A stretch of DNA of 39,425 nucleotides, taken from contig NZ_MDZA01000288.1 of the NCBI RefSeq assembly GCF_001816125.1, forward strand, positions 1 to 39,425, written 5' to 3'. The position numbers and the translations under genes were made by a program. Below the pieces are notes generated by a model. That model made no database searches. It saw nothing but the letters and a program-made list of their open reading frames with translations, and was not told where the DNA came from. This DNA is from Hymenobacter coccineus (GTDB taxonomy: Bacteria; Bacteroidota; Bacteroidia; Cytophagales; Hymenobacteraceae). This document shows, piece after piece, positions 15,581 through 23,790 of this stretch (positions within the stretch are counted from its first letter, which is position 1; each line of letters begins with the position of its first letter).

Positions 15581-18553
15581 CTACTGAATTACCAACCGCT
15601 GGGGTTTGCTCACGAAGCCTGCGCCCCGCACCTGCACCAGATAAATGCCAGCTTCCAAAGAAGCAGGGAAGGGCACGGTTGTTTCGGTAGAGCCACGCAG
15701 GGGGTGGGTCAGCACCGTGCGCCCGCTCAGGTCGGTGAGTACTACTTGGGCGGCCCCAATGGCCGAGGTGGGTAGCCGCAGGGTGACCTGGTCACTGGCC
15801 GGATTGGGAAATACTGCCAAAGTGCTCTGCGTAGCGGCTACGGTAGCCAAGGGGCTATTTGCTAGCTTGACAGCTACCACTCCCGAATAGCGGGCGGTGG
15901 CGGCCGCCGTTGTTTGGTTCAGGCGATAAAAAGCCTGCACCAGGCCCTGCACCGTCTGGTCTCGGTAAACGTACGTGCGCGCCTGCGAGGTCAGGCCCTG
16001 GCTGGCTACGAAGCCCACCTGCTGCCAGGTCGCGGCATCGGCCGAACGCTCTACGGCGTAGCCATACGTGTTCGTCTCGTCCGTCAGGGTCCAGTGCAGG
16101 TCTACTGCCTGGGGGCTTGTCTGGTTGGCGGCGAAAGTCTTCAGCTGCGTTGAAAGTGGGTTCACGGCCAGCGAAAGCGAGCCCAGCGTAAAGGCAGTGA
16201 ACGTGCTAACCGGCTGGCTCGAAACTACCGAGCCCGCGCTTAGGCTACCACCCAGCCCGCCATTGCCAGCCGTTTCCCATTCGGTGCCGGTGAACGCAGC
16301 GACCTGAATATCGGTCGAAAAATCGTCGAGGCCACTGCGGAAAGCATCTTCCCAAAACAATCGTACCTGCACCGCGCCCGGCGTGTCCGCGCCAGCCAGG
16401 GTCCAGTGCTCTACCTGGCTTACTTCGCTAATTGGTGCGGCGGCCGTGCGCGTGGGGTAGGCGGCGGCTACGTACTCGGCCGTGAAGGCTGCGGTGGAGC
16501 TGGCGGGTGCCGAGATGCCCAGGCGCGCCCACTGCCCACTTTTACCCAGCGGAAATACAAATGCCTGCTGCCCCATTTTGCGCAGCGGGCCGTCTACGTA
16601 AGCCGCTGCGTTGCCGGGGGTGGCGGTGGCCTGGTCAGCCAGCGTGAGCAAAGTAGCCGTCGTGGTTTGCACCAGGCCGGCAGCCAGGGTAAGGGAGCCC
16701 GTTAGGGTAAGGGGGGCCCCGAGCGTCAGCACTTTGCCTGCCCCAGCCAGCGTAAGGTCACGGAGCGTGGTGGCCCCGATGGTCTGCAGCGTTAGATTTT
16801 TCGTAATGCTGATGCCCTCGTTGTAGGCACCGGCTTCTAGGCGCAGGATGCCGTTTTCGGCCACTAGCGCCAGGCCTTCCGCCAGCGGCGTATCCGCCGC
16901 CAACTGGGGGCTGCCGCCGTCCACATTCAGGTAATTGAGCTGGGGCTGAAAACCAACGGTTGCCGAGGCGTCCGCCGCGCTGTTCAGAAACGGCGAGTAG
17001 TCGACCAAACCGGTCGGGGCCAACGCCGACAGTTCGGCAAAGCCGGCGGTCGAGCCAGTTAGCGTCACAACACCACCGCCCGTGCCCGCCGCGCCGCGCA
17101 CGCCCGTGGCATCCGTAGTGCCTAGCCAGTTGAGCGAAGCATCGACGGGGTTGGTTAGGTTGACCGCCCGGATAGCGATGGCGCAGTTGCCTAAGTTGTT
17201 GCCCTGGATGCTGTCGCCGCTCGATACGATTAGGCCGTTGCGGCTAATGTCAAAGTAAGGCGTAGCCCCCACGCTATTGGCGGGGCGGTCTTGCACCTGA
17301 ATGGCCTGCTGGCACTCGGTTATCACGTTACCAAACACCTTGTTGCGAGCCCCTTCCAGTACCAGGCCAAAGCCATTATTGCTGTTAGCTGAGCTGGCGG
17401 CATCGGCCAGGTAGCCACTGATGGTATTATTTACCACGAAAGCCCCGCCGGTAAGCAAATCGCCCGTAATGCCCCCACCCCCGGCAATTACGTTGCGGTC
17501 GCGGTCAATAAAGAGCACCCCGGCATTGTCGGCACTCAGGCTGGCCGACGCGCCCGCGGCGCGCGCAACGTTATTGGCGCGCACGACGAAGCTGCCCGGG
17601 CCGCTGCCGGCGCCCGTGCCGGTACACGATTTCAATTCCAGCCCATTAGCGCTCGTCGTGCGAATGGTATTGCCTTCGATGAGCGCCGCAATGCTCGTAA
17701 AGCTGCCGTCAGCCGCTCGGGTGCCCCCGGCCCCGAGCACCGCCAGCGCCGGTTCCTGGTTTTGCTCAAACTGGCAGTTGCGCACCGTCAGGCCGCTCAC
17801 GCTGCCGTCGTTGACATCTACGCCACTGCGGCGATTAAACGAAAACACCCCGTCTTCCACCATAATAGCAGCCTTGTGGCCATTCACCAGGAAGAAGCCC
17901 CGGCCGGCTCCGTTGGTGGTAGGGTTGCCAGCTTCAGCCGTGTAGGTAGCCCGCACGCGCCGCAGGGTAAGGTGCTGCACCCCGCTGAGGCTACTCCAAA
18001 AAATGCCCTGGCGACGGTTGTGGGTTGTCTCTACGTCTTCGAGCAGCAGGTAGGCCTGTGGGCTACTCCCTTCCGACTGAATACCAAAGTCATACGCCTG
18101 AAAAGTAATATCGGCGATGGTCAGGGGCTGGCTGCTCGTGCCGCCGCTCACGGTTAGCCGCAGGCCGGCCTCGTTGGTTTGGGTCGCCGCCGGCAGCAGG
18201 CCACCGTCGAAGATCGTTGCACTGGCTGGGTTAGCGCTGGCCGTACCGGCTCCTTGCAGGTTCACTGGCTTGTCGAGCGTTACCCGCTCGGTGTAAGTGC
18301 CCGCATCGATAAAAATGGTTTGGGTAGTTGCACTTGCCTGCGCCAGTGCCCGCGTCACGGTAGCAAACGGGGCCGCCGCCGAGCCATCACCTGTTCCATC
18401 ATTGCCCACCGCACTGGTAAACACGTCACCGCTTGTCCTCGCGTCGTTCACGTACAGCACCGTAGCAGCGGCTTGCGCATGGGCATTGGTTATGGACCCC
18501 GCCACTAACAAGGCAGGCAGCACAAGGGTGTGCAATGGTAAATAATTTTTCAT
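15581..18553 (-). CDS. Large T9SS-sorted right-handed beta-helix surface protein
   Basis: 990 aa from the ATG at 18553, where the signal peptide (MKNYLPLHTLVLPALLVAGS to NAHAQ) begins; the open frame upstream is AT-rich and not protein-like. Residues about 30-470 show the DUF1565/pectate-lyase-type opening (GDGSAAAPFATVTRAL, IFIDAGTYTERVTLDKP) and then short Asn/Gly-rich coils (GNTIRTT, NRNVIAGGGG, GNVITECQQAI), as in right-handed parallel beta-helices. A beta-sandwich region follows, and the final ~75 residues (VFPNPASDQVTLRLP to LVIQ) form a type A T9SS sorting domain. The likely role is polysaccharide binding or cleavage, or adhesion, at the cell surface; no catalytic set is recognised. 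The sequence is somewhat less GC-rich than neighbouring genes. Confidence 0.9.
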   Translation of the reverse strand: MKNYLPLHTLVLPALLVAGSITNAHAQAAATVLYVNDARTSGDVFTSAVGNDGTGDGSAAAPFATVTRALAQASATTQTIFIDAGTYTERVTLDKPVNLQGAGTASANPASATIFDGGLLPAATQTNEAGLRLTVSGGTSSQPLTIADITFQAYDFGIQSEGSSPQAYLLLEDVETTHNRRQGIFWSSLSGVQHLTLRRVRATYTAEAGNPTTNGAGRGFFLVNGHKAAIMVEDGVFSFNRRSGVDVNDGSVSGLTVRNCQFEQNQEPALAVLGAGGTRAADGSFTSIAALIEGNTIRTTSANGLELKSCTGTGAGSGPGSFVVRANNVARAAGASASLSADNAGVLFIDRDRNVIAGGGGITGDLLTGGAFVVNNTISGYLADAASSANSNNGFGLVLEGARNKVFGNVITECQQAIQVQDRPANSVGATPYFDISRNGLIVSSGDSIQGNNLGNCAIAIRAVNLTNPVDASLNWLGTTDATGVRGAAGTGGGVVTLTGSTAGFAELSALAPTGLVDYSPFLNSAADASATVGFQPQLNYLNVDGGSPQLAADTPLAEGLALVAENGILRLEAGAYNEGISITKNLTLQTIGATTLRDLTLAGAGKVLTLGAPLTLTGSLTLAAGLVQTTTATLLTLADQATATPGNAAAYVDGPLRKMGQQAFVFPLGKSGQWARLGISAPASSTAAFTAEYVAAAYPTRTAAAPISEVSQVEHWTLAGADTPGAVQVRLFWEDAFRSGLDDFSTDIQVAAFTGTEWETAGNGGLGGSLSAGSVVSSQPVSTFTAFTLGSLSLAVNPLSTQLKTFAANQTSPQAVDLHWTLTDETNTYGYAVERSADAATWQQVGFVASQGLTSQARTYVYRDQTVQGLVQAFYRLNQTTAAATARYSGVVAVKLANSPLATVAATQSTLAVFPNPASDQVTLRLPTSAIGAAQVVLTDLSGRTVLTHPLRGSTETTVPFPASLEAGIYLVQVRGAGFVSKPQRLVIQ

Positions 18554-18837
18554 AGCAAATAGAACTAAAGAAACAAGAGGATTATTATTAAAATTGTATT
18601 TATTCAATAAAGTATTTTTCAAATGACAATGATCAACTGAATTAAAAATATTGTAAAACTCTATCATAAAAGCGTTTACATACACCATAAACCACTTGGT
18701 ATTCAAAAGCGCCTCATTTGCACGTAACAAGTTATGGCATAAGCTTCGAATAGCACTTTAGATTCTTAGCCCTAACGCTAATTAATTCGCTAGGCCGGGC
18801 AGTTGTACAGAGGCATCAACCTGCCTGAAGCAGTTTC
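18554..18837. other. AT-rich noncoding stretch upstream of the beta-helix gene
   Basis: Bases 18560-18760 are strongly AT-rich, in sharp contrast to the GC-rich genome around them. They should hold the promoter of the minus-strand beta-helix gene, but no clean TAnnTTTG with a -33 partner was found. The composition and the adjacent IS debris suggest acquired DNA. Confidence 0.4.
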
Positions 18838-18938
18838 CAAGTCAGTGTGCCCAGCTCGTTCTTGCGTTTACCTCCCCCCGGCCCCCTTTCCGACAAGCAG
18901 AGGAGGAGCCCGACTGGCAATAAGTGTACACTGACTTG
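18838..18938. repeat. 13-bp inverted repeat next to the IS remnant
   Basis: caagtcagtgtgc at 18838-18850 and gtacactgacttg at 18926-18938 are inverted copies with one mismatch. They may be ends of a decayed insertion sequence, since they sit just before the transposase fragment. There is no target-site duplication that I can identify. Confidence 0.4.
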
Positions 18939-18951
18939 AAATTTGCTCTAA

Positions 18952-19196
18952 TGGCAGGCCAACCGCTTCAACCACACCTTGAAAGAGGCCACGGTGCGCC
19001 AGTATCATTACCTAACCACGGCCTAACTCAACGACCTACAAACCTTTTTACTGGCTTACAACCACGGCAAACGCCTCCAACGCCTGCCCCCCTCCCACGA
19101 GTTTATTCGCCAACAATGGCCCTTAACTCCGGCTGCCTGTGGTCGGGGCCCCGCCCAGCTCACCCTGAGGCCGTACACTTATCCAGTTCACAGTAG
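18952..19196 (+). pseudogene. IS481-type (DDE integrase-core) transposase, C-terminal remnant
   Basis: Read from 18952 the frame gives NRFNHTLKEATVRQYHY, an in-frame stop TAA at 19024-19026, then LNDLQTFLLAYNHGKRLQRL and PPSHEFIRQQWP. This is the C-terminal end of the integrase core as found in IS481-family transposases (NRTLKEATVRRYHY, AYNFGRRL and YEFICKQW in family members, from memory). The N-terminal part with the first catalytic Asp residues is missing and a stop codon precedes the fragment, so it is a dead copy. Confidence 0.75.
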
Positions 19197-19326
19197 CGCA
19201 CGCCACTGTACTGGCGGCGTAGGATGAACCGCCGCCGCTTACTCCTGGCCAGAGCAACGGCTAGCCGGCCTCCGTAACCTACGAGCTAGTGGTACCCGTC
19301 GGGCCCCCAAACCGGGTCGTTGGGTA

Positions 19327-19355
19327 TTTGGAAGCAGGCGGCGTGCGTACCTTTG
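19327..19355 (+). promoter_or_regulatory. Putative promoter in the intergenic region before the DUF4468-like gene
   Basis: TTTG at 19327, 17-nt spacer, then a perfect TAnnTTTG (TACCTTTG) at 19348. No ORF begins within a normal distance; two hairpin terminators follow instead. Confidence 0.5.
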
Positions 19356-19361
19356 CCCTAC

Positions 19362-19439
19362 GCAACGGTCTTACCCTGCCGTTCCCGTTTTCTATGCTAT
19401 ATCCACTTTGGCGAGCGCGACGTTCGCGCTCCTGTTTTT
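19362..19439 (+). ncRNA. Candidate small RNA or attenuated leader
   Basis: Between the promoter-like element at 19327-19355 and the hairpin terminator at 19413-19439 there is room for an RNA of about 75-80 nt and no ORF. It could be a stand-alone small RNA, or the leader of the DUF4468-like gene at 19595. No known RNA family is recognised and the call rests only on promoter and terminator spacing. Confidence 0.3.
19413..19439 (+). terminator. Intrinsic terminator 1 of a tandem pair
   Basis: Perfect 8-bp stem gagcgcga/tcgcgctc with a 3-nt loop, followed by ctgttttt. Confidence 0.65.
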
Positions 19440-19442
19440 CTT

Positions 19443-19478
19443 AAAAGGTCCTCGGCGTTGCGCCAAGGGCCTTTTTTT
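19443..19478 (+). terminator. Intrinsic terminator 2 of a tandem pair, bidirectional
   Basis: aaaagg-t-cctcggcg pairs with cgccaagg-g-ccttt around loop ttg with one mismatch, then seven Ts. It lies only a few bases after terminator 1. Confidence 0.75.
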
Positions 19479-19594
19479 ATGTGTCAATCACTAGGATTTA
19501 AGCCCGATTAAATAGTTTTTCCATCCCGCGGCCCATGGTGCGCCGCCTTCCACCTTCCACAATTTTACCCGCTATCCAACAACTAATTAGCTCT

Positions 19595-20164
19595 GTGAAA
19601 ACGCTACTATTAACCTTATCCCTGGCGCTGGCCGCGCCGGCCGTACGCGCCCAAAGTGCGCCCACGCTACCCGTCGACCCCACCACGCACCTGGTGGCCT
19701 ACTCCGCCGTGGTCGACATCCCCGGGGCCACCGAAAGTGAACTGTACCGCCGGGCCCGCGCCTGGGCCCTGCGCCGCTACAAGGGCGATGCCGCGGTGCT
19801 GCAAGTGCAGGACGCGGCCACCGGCAACATCATCGTCAAGGGCCGCACGCAGGTCCTGGTGAACGGCCACAGCTGCGGGCCCGTGGGCCACGTGCTCAGC
19901 ATCCGCGTCCTCAAAGACGGGCAATACCAGTACGACGTCACCCACTTCGTGAATACCAACGCCACGCCCACCGGCGATTACGGCATGGGGCCCTTCGAGC
20001 GCGAAAAGCCGCACCTGACCTCGGCCTACACCGACGAAACGACGGACGCCCTCATGCAAAAAAACTGGAACCTGCTGCGCGCGGGCACCGACGACGAAAT
20101 AAAAACCATGCTCGGCTACCTGCAAGCCGCCATGACCGACACCACCCAGGACGCCAAGCTGTAG
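19595..20164 (+). CDS. Exported DUF4468-like protein
   Basis: 189 aa from a GTG at 19595, which places the signal peptide VKTLLLTLSLALAAPAVRAQ at the start; the ATG at 19535 would add 20 residues before it. The segment YSAVVDIPGATESELYRRARAW followed by a basic stretch and IIVKGRTQV resembles the DUF4468 (TBP-like fold) family of Bacteroidota, whose members start with a short strand and an Ala/Glu-rich helix. Function is unknown. It converges with the cluster on the minus strand. Confidence 0.7.
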   Translation: MKTLLLTLSLALAAPAVRAQSAPTLPVDPTTHLVAYSAVVDIPGATESELYRRARAWALRRYKGDAAVLQVQDAATGNIIVKGRTQVLVNGHSCGPVGHVLSIRVLKDGQYQYDVTHFVNTNATPTGDYGMGPFEREKPHLTSAYTDETTDALMQKNWNLLRAGTDDEIKTMLGYLQAAMTDTTQDAKL

Positions 20165-20169
20165 GCCCG

Positions 20170-20286
20170 CTACGCGGCGCGGTGGAAGTGCTCCCACAGG
20201 GCCCACACGAAGCCAATGGCCGCCGCAAAGGCCATCAGCACGTACACGATGCGGGTTTGGCGGGGAACGATTTCGTCGCGTTTCAT
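20170..20286 (-). CDS. Small single-pass membrane protein (38 aa)
   Basis: An ATG at 20286 opens 38 codons: a charged start (MKRDEIVPRQTR), one hydrophobic helix (IVYVLMAFAAAIGFVWALW) and a short basic tail (EHFHRAA) before TAG at 20170. The profile, positive residues followed by one helix, is that of a genuine small inner-membrane protein. It lies 66 nt after the MotB-like gene on the same strand, so it may be the last gene of that cluster. It ends 5 nt from the convergent DUF4468-like stop codon. Confidence 0.5.
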   Translation of the reverse strand: MKRDEIVPRQTRIVYVLMAFAAAIGFVWALWEHFHRAA

Positions 20287-20291
20287 GGGTT

Positions 20292-20321
20292 GGGCCGTTG
20301 GTAACCAGCTTCCAACGGCCC
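20292..20321 (-). repeat. Hairpin between the MotB-like gene and the 38-aa gene
   Basis: Perfect 10-bp inverted repeat gggccgttgg/ccaacggccc with a 10-nt loop. No T-run follows on the minus strand, so termination is doubtful; it may stabilise the upstream mRNA or lie in the leader of the small gene. Confidence 0.5.
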
Positions 20322-20352
20322 GCCGGGGGGCCCGGTTGTTACCCCCAGGTTA

Positions 20353-21015
20353 TCATTTGCCGATGGAGCCGATTTTGGGCTGAATCTGGATGATGAAGCG
20401 CTTGTTTTTGGCTTCCTCGGCCCCCGTGTAGCGGCCGGCGCCGCGGAAGCCGCTGCCGGCGGCCACCACCTCCAGGTTGGCCGGAAATTGCAGGCCGGCC
20501 TGCTCCCAGAGCCGCAGCACGGCCAGGGCCCGGCTGTAGCTGAGCTGCCGCACGGCGGGCCCGTCGAGGTTGTGCGGGTCGGTGGCGGGGTAGCGCAGGT
20601 CTTTGGCGGCGCGGCCCTCTACCACGATGAGGTACTGCACGTTATCCTGCTTGTTGAGGCTCTGCATCTGGCGCAGCAGGAAGCGGCCGGCCTGCACCAG
20701 GGGCCCCTGGGCGGCGGCGGGCAGCACGTCGCTCTTGGGCGCGAAGGTGACTTCTGAGTTCAGCTCGTAGCGCTTGTAGCGCTGGTTGTAGGTGAAGTAG
20801 CTGCTCTCGAGTCGCTTCAGGGCGTCCTTTATTTCGTCGAGCTTGCGCTTTTCCTGCACCTGCACTTTCAGCTCGGCAATCAGGTTCTCGTTGGTACGCT
20901 GCTTGTCCTGGAAGCGCTTGTAGCTGAGCACGAACAGCACCAGCATCACTAGAAACAGGGCCGTCATCAGGTCCACGTAGCTGGGCCAGAAGAAATCTTT
21001 GCGGTCCTGGTTCAT
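20353..21015 (-). CDS. MotB/ZorB-like stator protein with OmpA-like domain
   Basis: 220 aa from the ATG at 21015 (MNQDRKDFFWPSYVDLMTAL). The single N-terminal helix contains an Asp in the motif YVDLMTALFLVMLVLF, the arrangement of the ion-binding Asp in MotB and ZorB. A coiled-coil segment (about 40-85) leads to an OmpA-like domain (about 95-215: FAPKSDVL, YLIVVEGRAA, SYSRALAVLRLW, NKRFIIQIQPK). The peptidoglycan-binding signature is weak: VEGRAA replaces VEGHTD and NKRF replaces NRRV. It should form a channel with the MotA-like protein encoded directly upstream. The in-frame extension back to 21141 runs through an inverted repeat and is rejected as start. Confidence 0.85.
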   Translation of the reverse strand: MNQDRKDFFWPSYVDLMTALFLVMLVLFVLSYKRFQDKQRTNENLIAELKVQVQEKRKLDEIKDALKRLESSYFTYNQRYKRYELNSEVTFAPKSDVLPAAAQGPLVQAGRFLLRQMQSLNKQDNVQYLIVVEGRAAKDLRYPATDPHNLDGPAVRQLSYSRALAVLRLWEQAGLQFPANLEVVAAGSGFRGAGRYTGAEEAKNKRFIIQIQPKIGSIGK

Positions 21016-21097
21016 TTTTTGGCGCTTGGTTGGTGGTGGGTGGTGCTTGGCGAGTGGTGCCAGTTGGTCGCTGCCAGTTGGCAGCAGTTGGGGCCCC

Positions 21098-21202
21098 CAG
21101 GCCGTCATGCTGAGCGGAGCCGAAGCATCTCTACTGCTCAACTAATCAATTTATTTACTGCTGCGGGAGAGATGCTTCGGCTCCGCTCAGCATGACGGCC
21201 TG
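21098..21202. repeat. Perfect 35-bp inverted repeat, REP-like family A
   Basis: Arms 21098-21132 and 21168-21202 are perfect inverted copies (core gtcatgctgagcggagccga) around a 35-nt loop. I know closely similar palindromes, with the wording GTCATGCTGAGC...GAAGCATCTC, as dispersed repeats of Hymenobacter-type genomes. It lies between the MotA-like and MotB-like genes. Confidence 0.85.
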
Positions 21203-21268
21203 AGACCCCGCTCGTTGCATGGCCGAGGACCCCTACATGACTGCAACGAGCAACTGACAACTACAACC

Positions 21269-22710
21269 TTACTTCTTGTTCAGTCCCAGCGCTTTTTGGA
21301 GCCAGCTGCGCTCGGTGAGTTGCTCCAGCACGGCGTTGGTGCGCGTGACCTGGAACAGCAGTTGCTGCTGCAAAGCCGTATCGGCATCGAGGCGCTGCTG
21401 GAGGGCCTGGATAGCTTGGGCAGTTTGCTGGGCCTGGCGCTCCTGGAGCTGGTTCAGAACCTTTTGCTGCACGGGCAGCTCGCTGAACGGGTTGAGGTAC
21501 TCGACGATGCGCTGGTAGATATTGTCCGCTTTCAGCGTGTCGAAGCGGCGCTGCCACTCAGCCTGAGCGTTTTCGGCGTCGGCGTTGAAGTGGGCCAGGC
21601 GGGTGGTCATCATGCCCGTGAGTTGGCGGCTGGCCTTGTCGAAATACTGCTCCGTATCGGCCCCCATGCGGTCCATGCGGTCCTGGCTTTGGTTGAAGAA
21701 GCGGAACTGGCGGTCCACCGTGTCGTTGTGCTGCTGGAGCATGGCCGGCACCTGGTTGAGGCCGGTTTCGAGGTTGGTGAGGCGGCTCAGCAGGCCCTCG
21801 ACCTTGCGTACCACGTCGCGCCGGCGGCCAGGGTAGCGTTCAATTTTTCCTGGTACACCAGAAAATTCTCAAACAGCCCCGCGCTGCGGTCCATGCGGTC
21901 AAACACGGCCACCGAGGCGTTGGCCATCTCGGTGAAGCCTATCCCCTGCAACCGCTCCAGAAACCGCCGCTGCACCTCCGTGCTGCTGATAATCTGGTCG
22001 ATAAGCGGCCGCAACTGCTCAAAGGCCGGCCCGATGGACTGGATATCATTGACGAACTTGACGTTGAAGCTATCGAGCACCGTTTTCAGCGTACTCAAGC
22101 TACCGGCCATGTCAGAGTGCAAAATTGGCAGCAGCTCTACCTGCAAAAACGAGTAGTAATCGTTGCGCAGCCGCTCGGCCTGGCGGCGGGCTTCGCGGTA
22201 CAGCGCGTTGCCCCACAGCGTGAGACCCAGCCCACACAAACTACCCACCATTGCCACCGTAATGCCCCGCAAAAAGCCCCCGATAGCTGCATCGTCAAAC
22301 TTACCATCGCCCAGCAAGAGGCTCACCAAGCCCAAAATAGCCCCGCCGAACGTGCCCATCAGCCCGATGTAGAGCGGCAGCGAGGTGGTGGACTGAATCT
22401 CGCCGTCCAGGGCCCCCACGCGCCGCTCGGTCAGGTCTTGCAGGATGTTGAAGTCGGCCGTGCCCTTGTTTTTAAGCAGGTACACGTTGGTGTTGGCCAG
22501 CACTTCGGCAAACTCGGGCGAGGGCGCGGTACTGGCCACCGTATCTACTTCGCGTTGCGTTGCCGGGTCGCTCACCTTGGTAAGGAACAGGGCCCCGGGC
22601 CCCGGGAACAGTTTTTCCAGGCGGCCAATCTGGGCCCGGGCCCCCAAAAAGGCCCGCACTTGCAGGCCAATCAGCAGGATAACGGCTAAAGCCTCAATTA
22701 TTAGCAGCAT
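21269..22710 (-). CDS. MotA/TolQ/ExbB-type channel protein with long coiled-coil tail (ZorA-like), frameshifted
   Basis: About 480 aa if one missing base is restored near 21820. The N-terminal 296 residues contain three to four membrane helices: MLLIIEALAVILLIGLQVRAF, then LPLYIGLMGTFGGAILGLVS and ITVAMVGSLCGLGLTLWGNA, the conserved pore helices of the MotA/TolQ/ExbB family. After LNATLAAG the frame shifts; adding one base gives RDVVRKVEGLLSRL and a further ~180 residues rich in Gln, Glu, Arg and Leu that should form a cytoplasmic coiled coil. A channel subunit with such a tail is what ZorA of the Zorya defence system looks like. As sequenced, the first frame stops after WYARSRAC. Whether this is a real break or a sequencing error is open. 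Confidence 0.8.
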
Positions 22711-22725
22711 AGTGTGGGAGTGCCA

Positions 22726-22803
22726 TAACTGTCATTCCGAGCGTAGCGAGAATCTGGATATCAGCGTGATCCAGATTCTTCGCCACGCTCGGAATGACAG
22801 TTA
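22726..22803. repeat. 34/35-bp inverted repeat, REP-like family B
   Basis: Arms 22726-22759 and 22769-22803 (core gtcattccgagcg) match except for one substitution and one extra base. Loop 9 nt. Similar GTCATTCCGAGCG elements recur across Cytophagales genomes, from memory. Located between the MotA-like gene and the linker-protein gene. Confidence 0.85.
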
Positions 22804-22815
22804 TCGGAACGATAA

Positions 22816-23790
22816 TTAAGCGAAGTAAATGCGCGCCTTGCGCACAATTTCCCAGTCGTCACCGTCCACGCGGCGCAGCAGGCCGGGGGCCTCCGTCACG
22901 ATACGCGAGGCTGCGCCTTGTGGCAAGTTGAACTCGCAGGCCGGCTCCAGCACGTCGGCGTAGGAGCTGATGTGGCGCGGGTGCGAAGCCGGGTCGGGAT
23001 TCACCTGGAACGTGGTTTCGTCGGGCCGCACCGGGTCCCAAGTCAGCTCATAAATGCTGTTGTGGGCCGGCTGGCCCTGCAACACGTTGCGCCGGAACCG
23101 CCCGTTCACCGGGGCCGAGCTGACGTAGGCACGCCGGGGCCCCACCGGCGCGGGTGGGGCGGGGGCAGCCACTGGCTCCTCGGCAACATATTCAGGCGCA
23201 GCGGTTTCCGTTGCGACCTCCGCGGTGGGCGCGGCCGGGAGCCCTACTGGGGCATCAGGTGGCAGGGCCGTCGAAGCCGTTTTGGGACGGGGCGCGTTAA
23301 TTGCTTGTTTGGGGCGGTTCGCTGCGGTGCCAGCCGCCGGCGTAGCAGCGGCGGGGCTAGTTGCGCCCGGGACTGGCCGGTTTTGGTCGGCCAGAGCCCG
23401 GGCAATCATCTTCTGCACTTCCTTAAACTGGCCGGGCGTCAGCTCATCGGTTGCACCAGCCAAGCGGGTGGTGTTGCTACTAGCTGTGCTGCTCGACGAC
23501 GAACGGTGCCGGTGCTTGGGCCGGGTCACAATCAGAAAGCCCACTCCGATTAAGCTCAGTACGGATAAAGCCAGGGCCCACTCGCTCCAGTCGCGGTTCG
23601 GCGCGGACTGAGCGGCGACCGGCTGGGCCATTACGGGCTGCTCCACCGGCTCCTTGGCCGCCGTGGCGGTTACCGGCTCGGGGCTTGCAACGCCCTGGGC
23701 CAGGGCCCCGCCGATGGGCCCCGCCAGCAGCGCGGCTACGGCCAACGCCCGGGCGGCCGACTTCCCGAAATTAAGCAGTTTGTGCAGCAT
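22816..23790 (-). CDS. Single-pass membrane protein with Pro/Ala-rich linker and conserved C-terminal domain
   Basis: 324 aa. It has a signal-like N-terminal helix (AARALAVAALLAGPIGGALA), a short periplasmic stretch, a membrane helix (WALALSVLSLIGVGFLIVT) and a basic stop-transfer RPKHRHR, which puts the remainder in the cytoplasm. Residues about 100-235 are a Ser/Pro/Ala-rich flexible linker. Residues about 240-324 look folded (YELTWDPVRPDETTF to EIVRKARIYFA); I do not recognise this domain. Its ATG lies inside the 3' end of the actin-like gene (20-nt overlap), so translation is probably coupled. The layout suggests a tether between the membrane and the actin-like protein, which is inference. 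Confidence 0.75.
   Translation of the reverse strand: MLHKLLNFGKSAARALAVAALLAGPIGGALAQGVASPEPVTATAAKEPVEQPVMAQPVAAQSAPNRDWSEWALALSVLSLIGVGFLIVTRPKHRHRSSSSSTASSNTTRLAGATDELTPGQFKEVQKMIARALADQNRPVPGATSPAAATPAAGTAANRPKQAINAPRPKTASTALPPDAPVGLPAAPTAEVATETAAPEYVAEEPVAAPAPPAPVGPRRAYVSSAPVNGRFRRNVLQGQPAHNSIYELTWDPVRPDETTFQVNPDPASHPRHISSYADVLEPACEFNLPQGAASRIVTEAPGLLRRVDGDDWEIVRKARIYFA

Noticed and set aside
21098..22803. CRISPR array or tandem repeats in the cluster
   Set aside because: The repeated sequences are single inverted pairs of unrelated families, not regularly spaced direct repeats.
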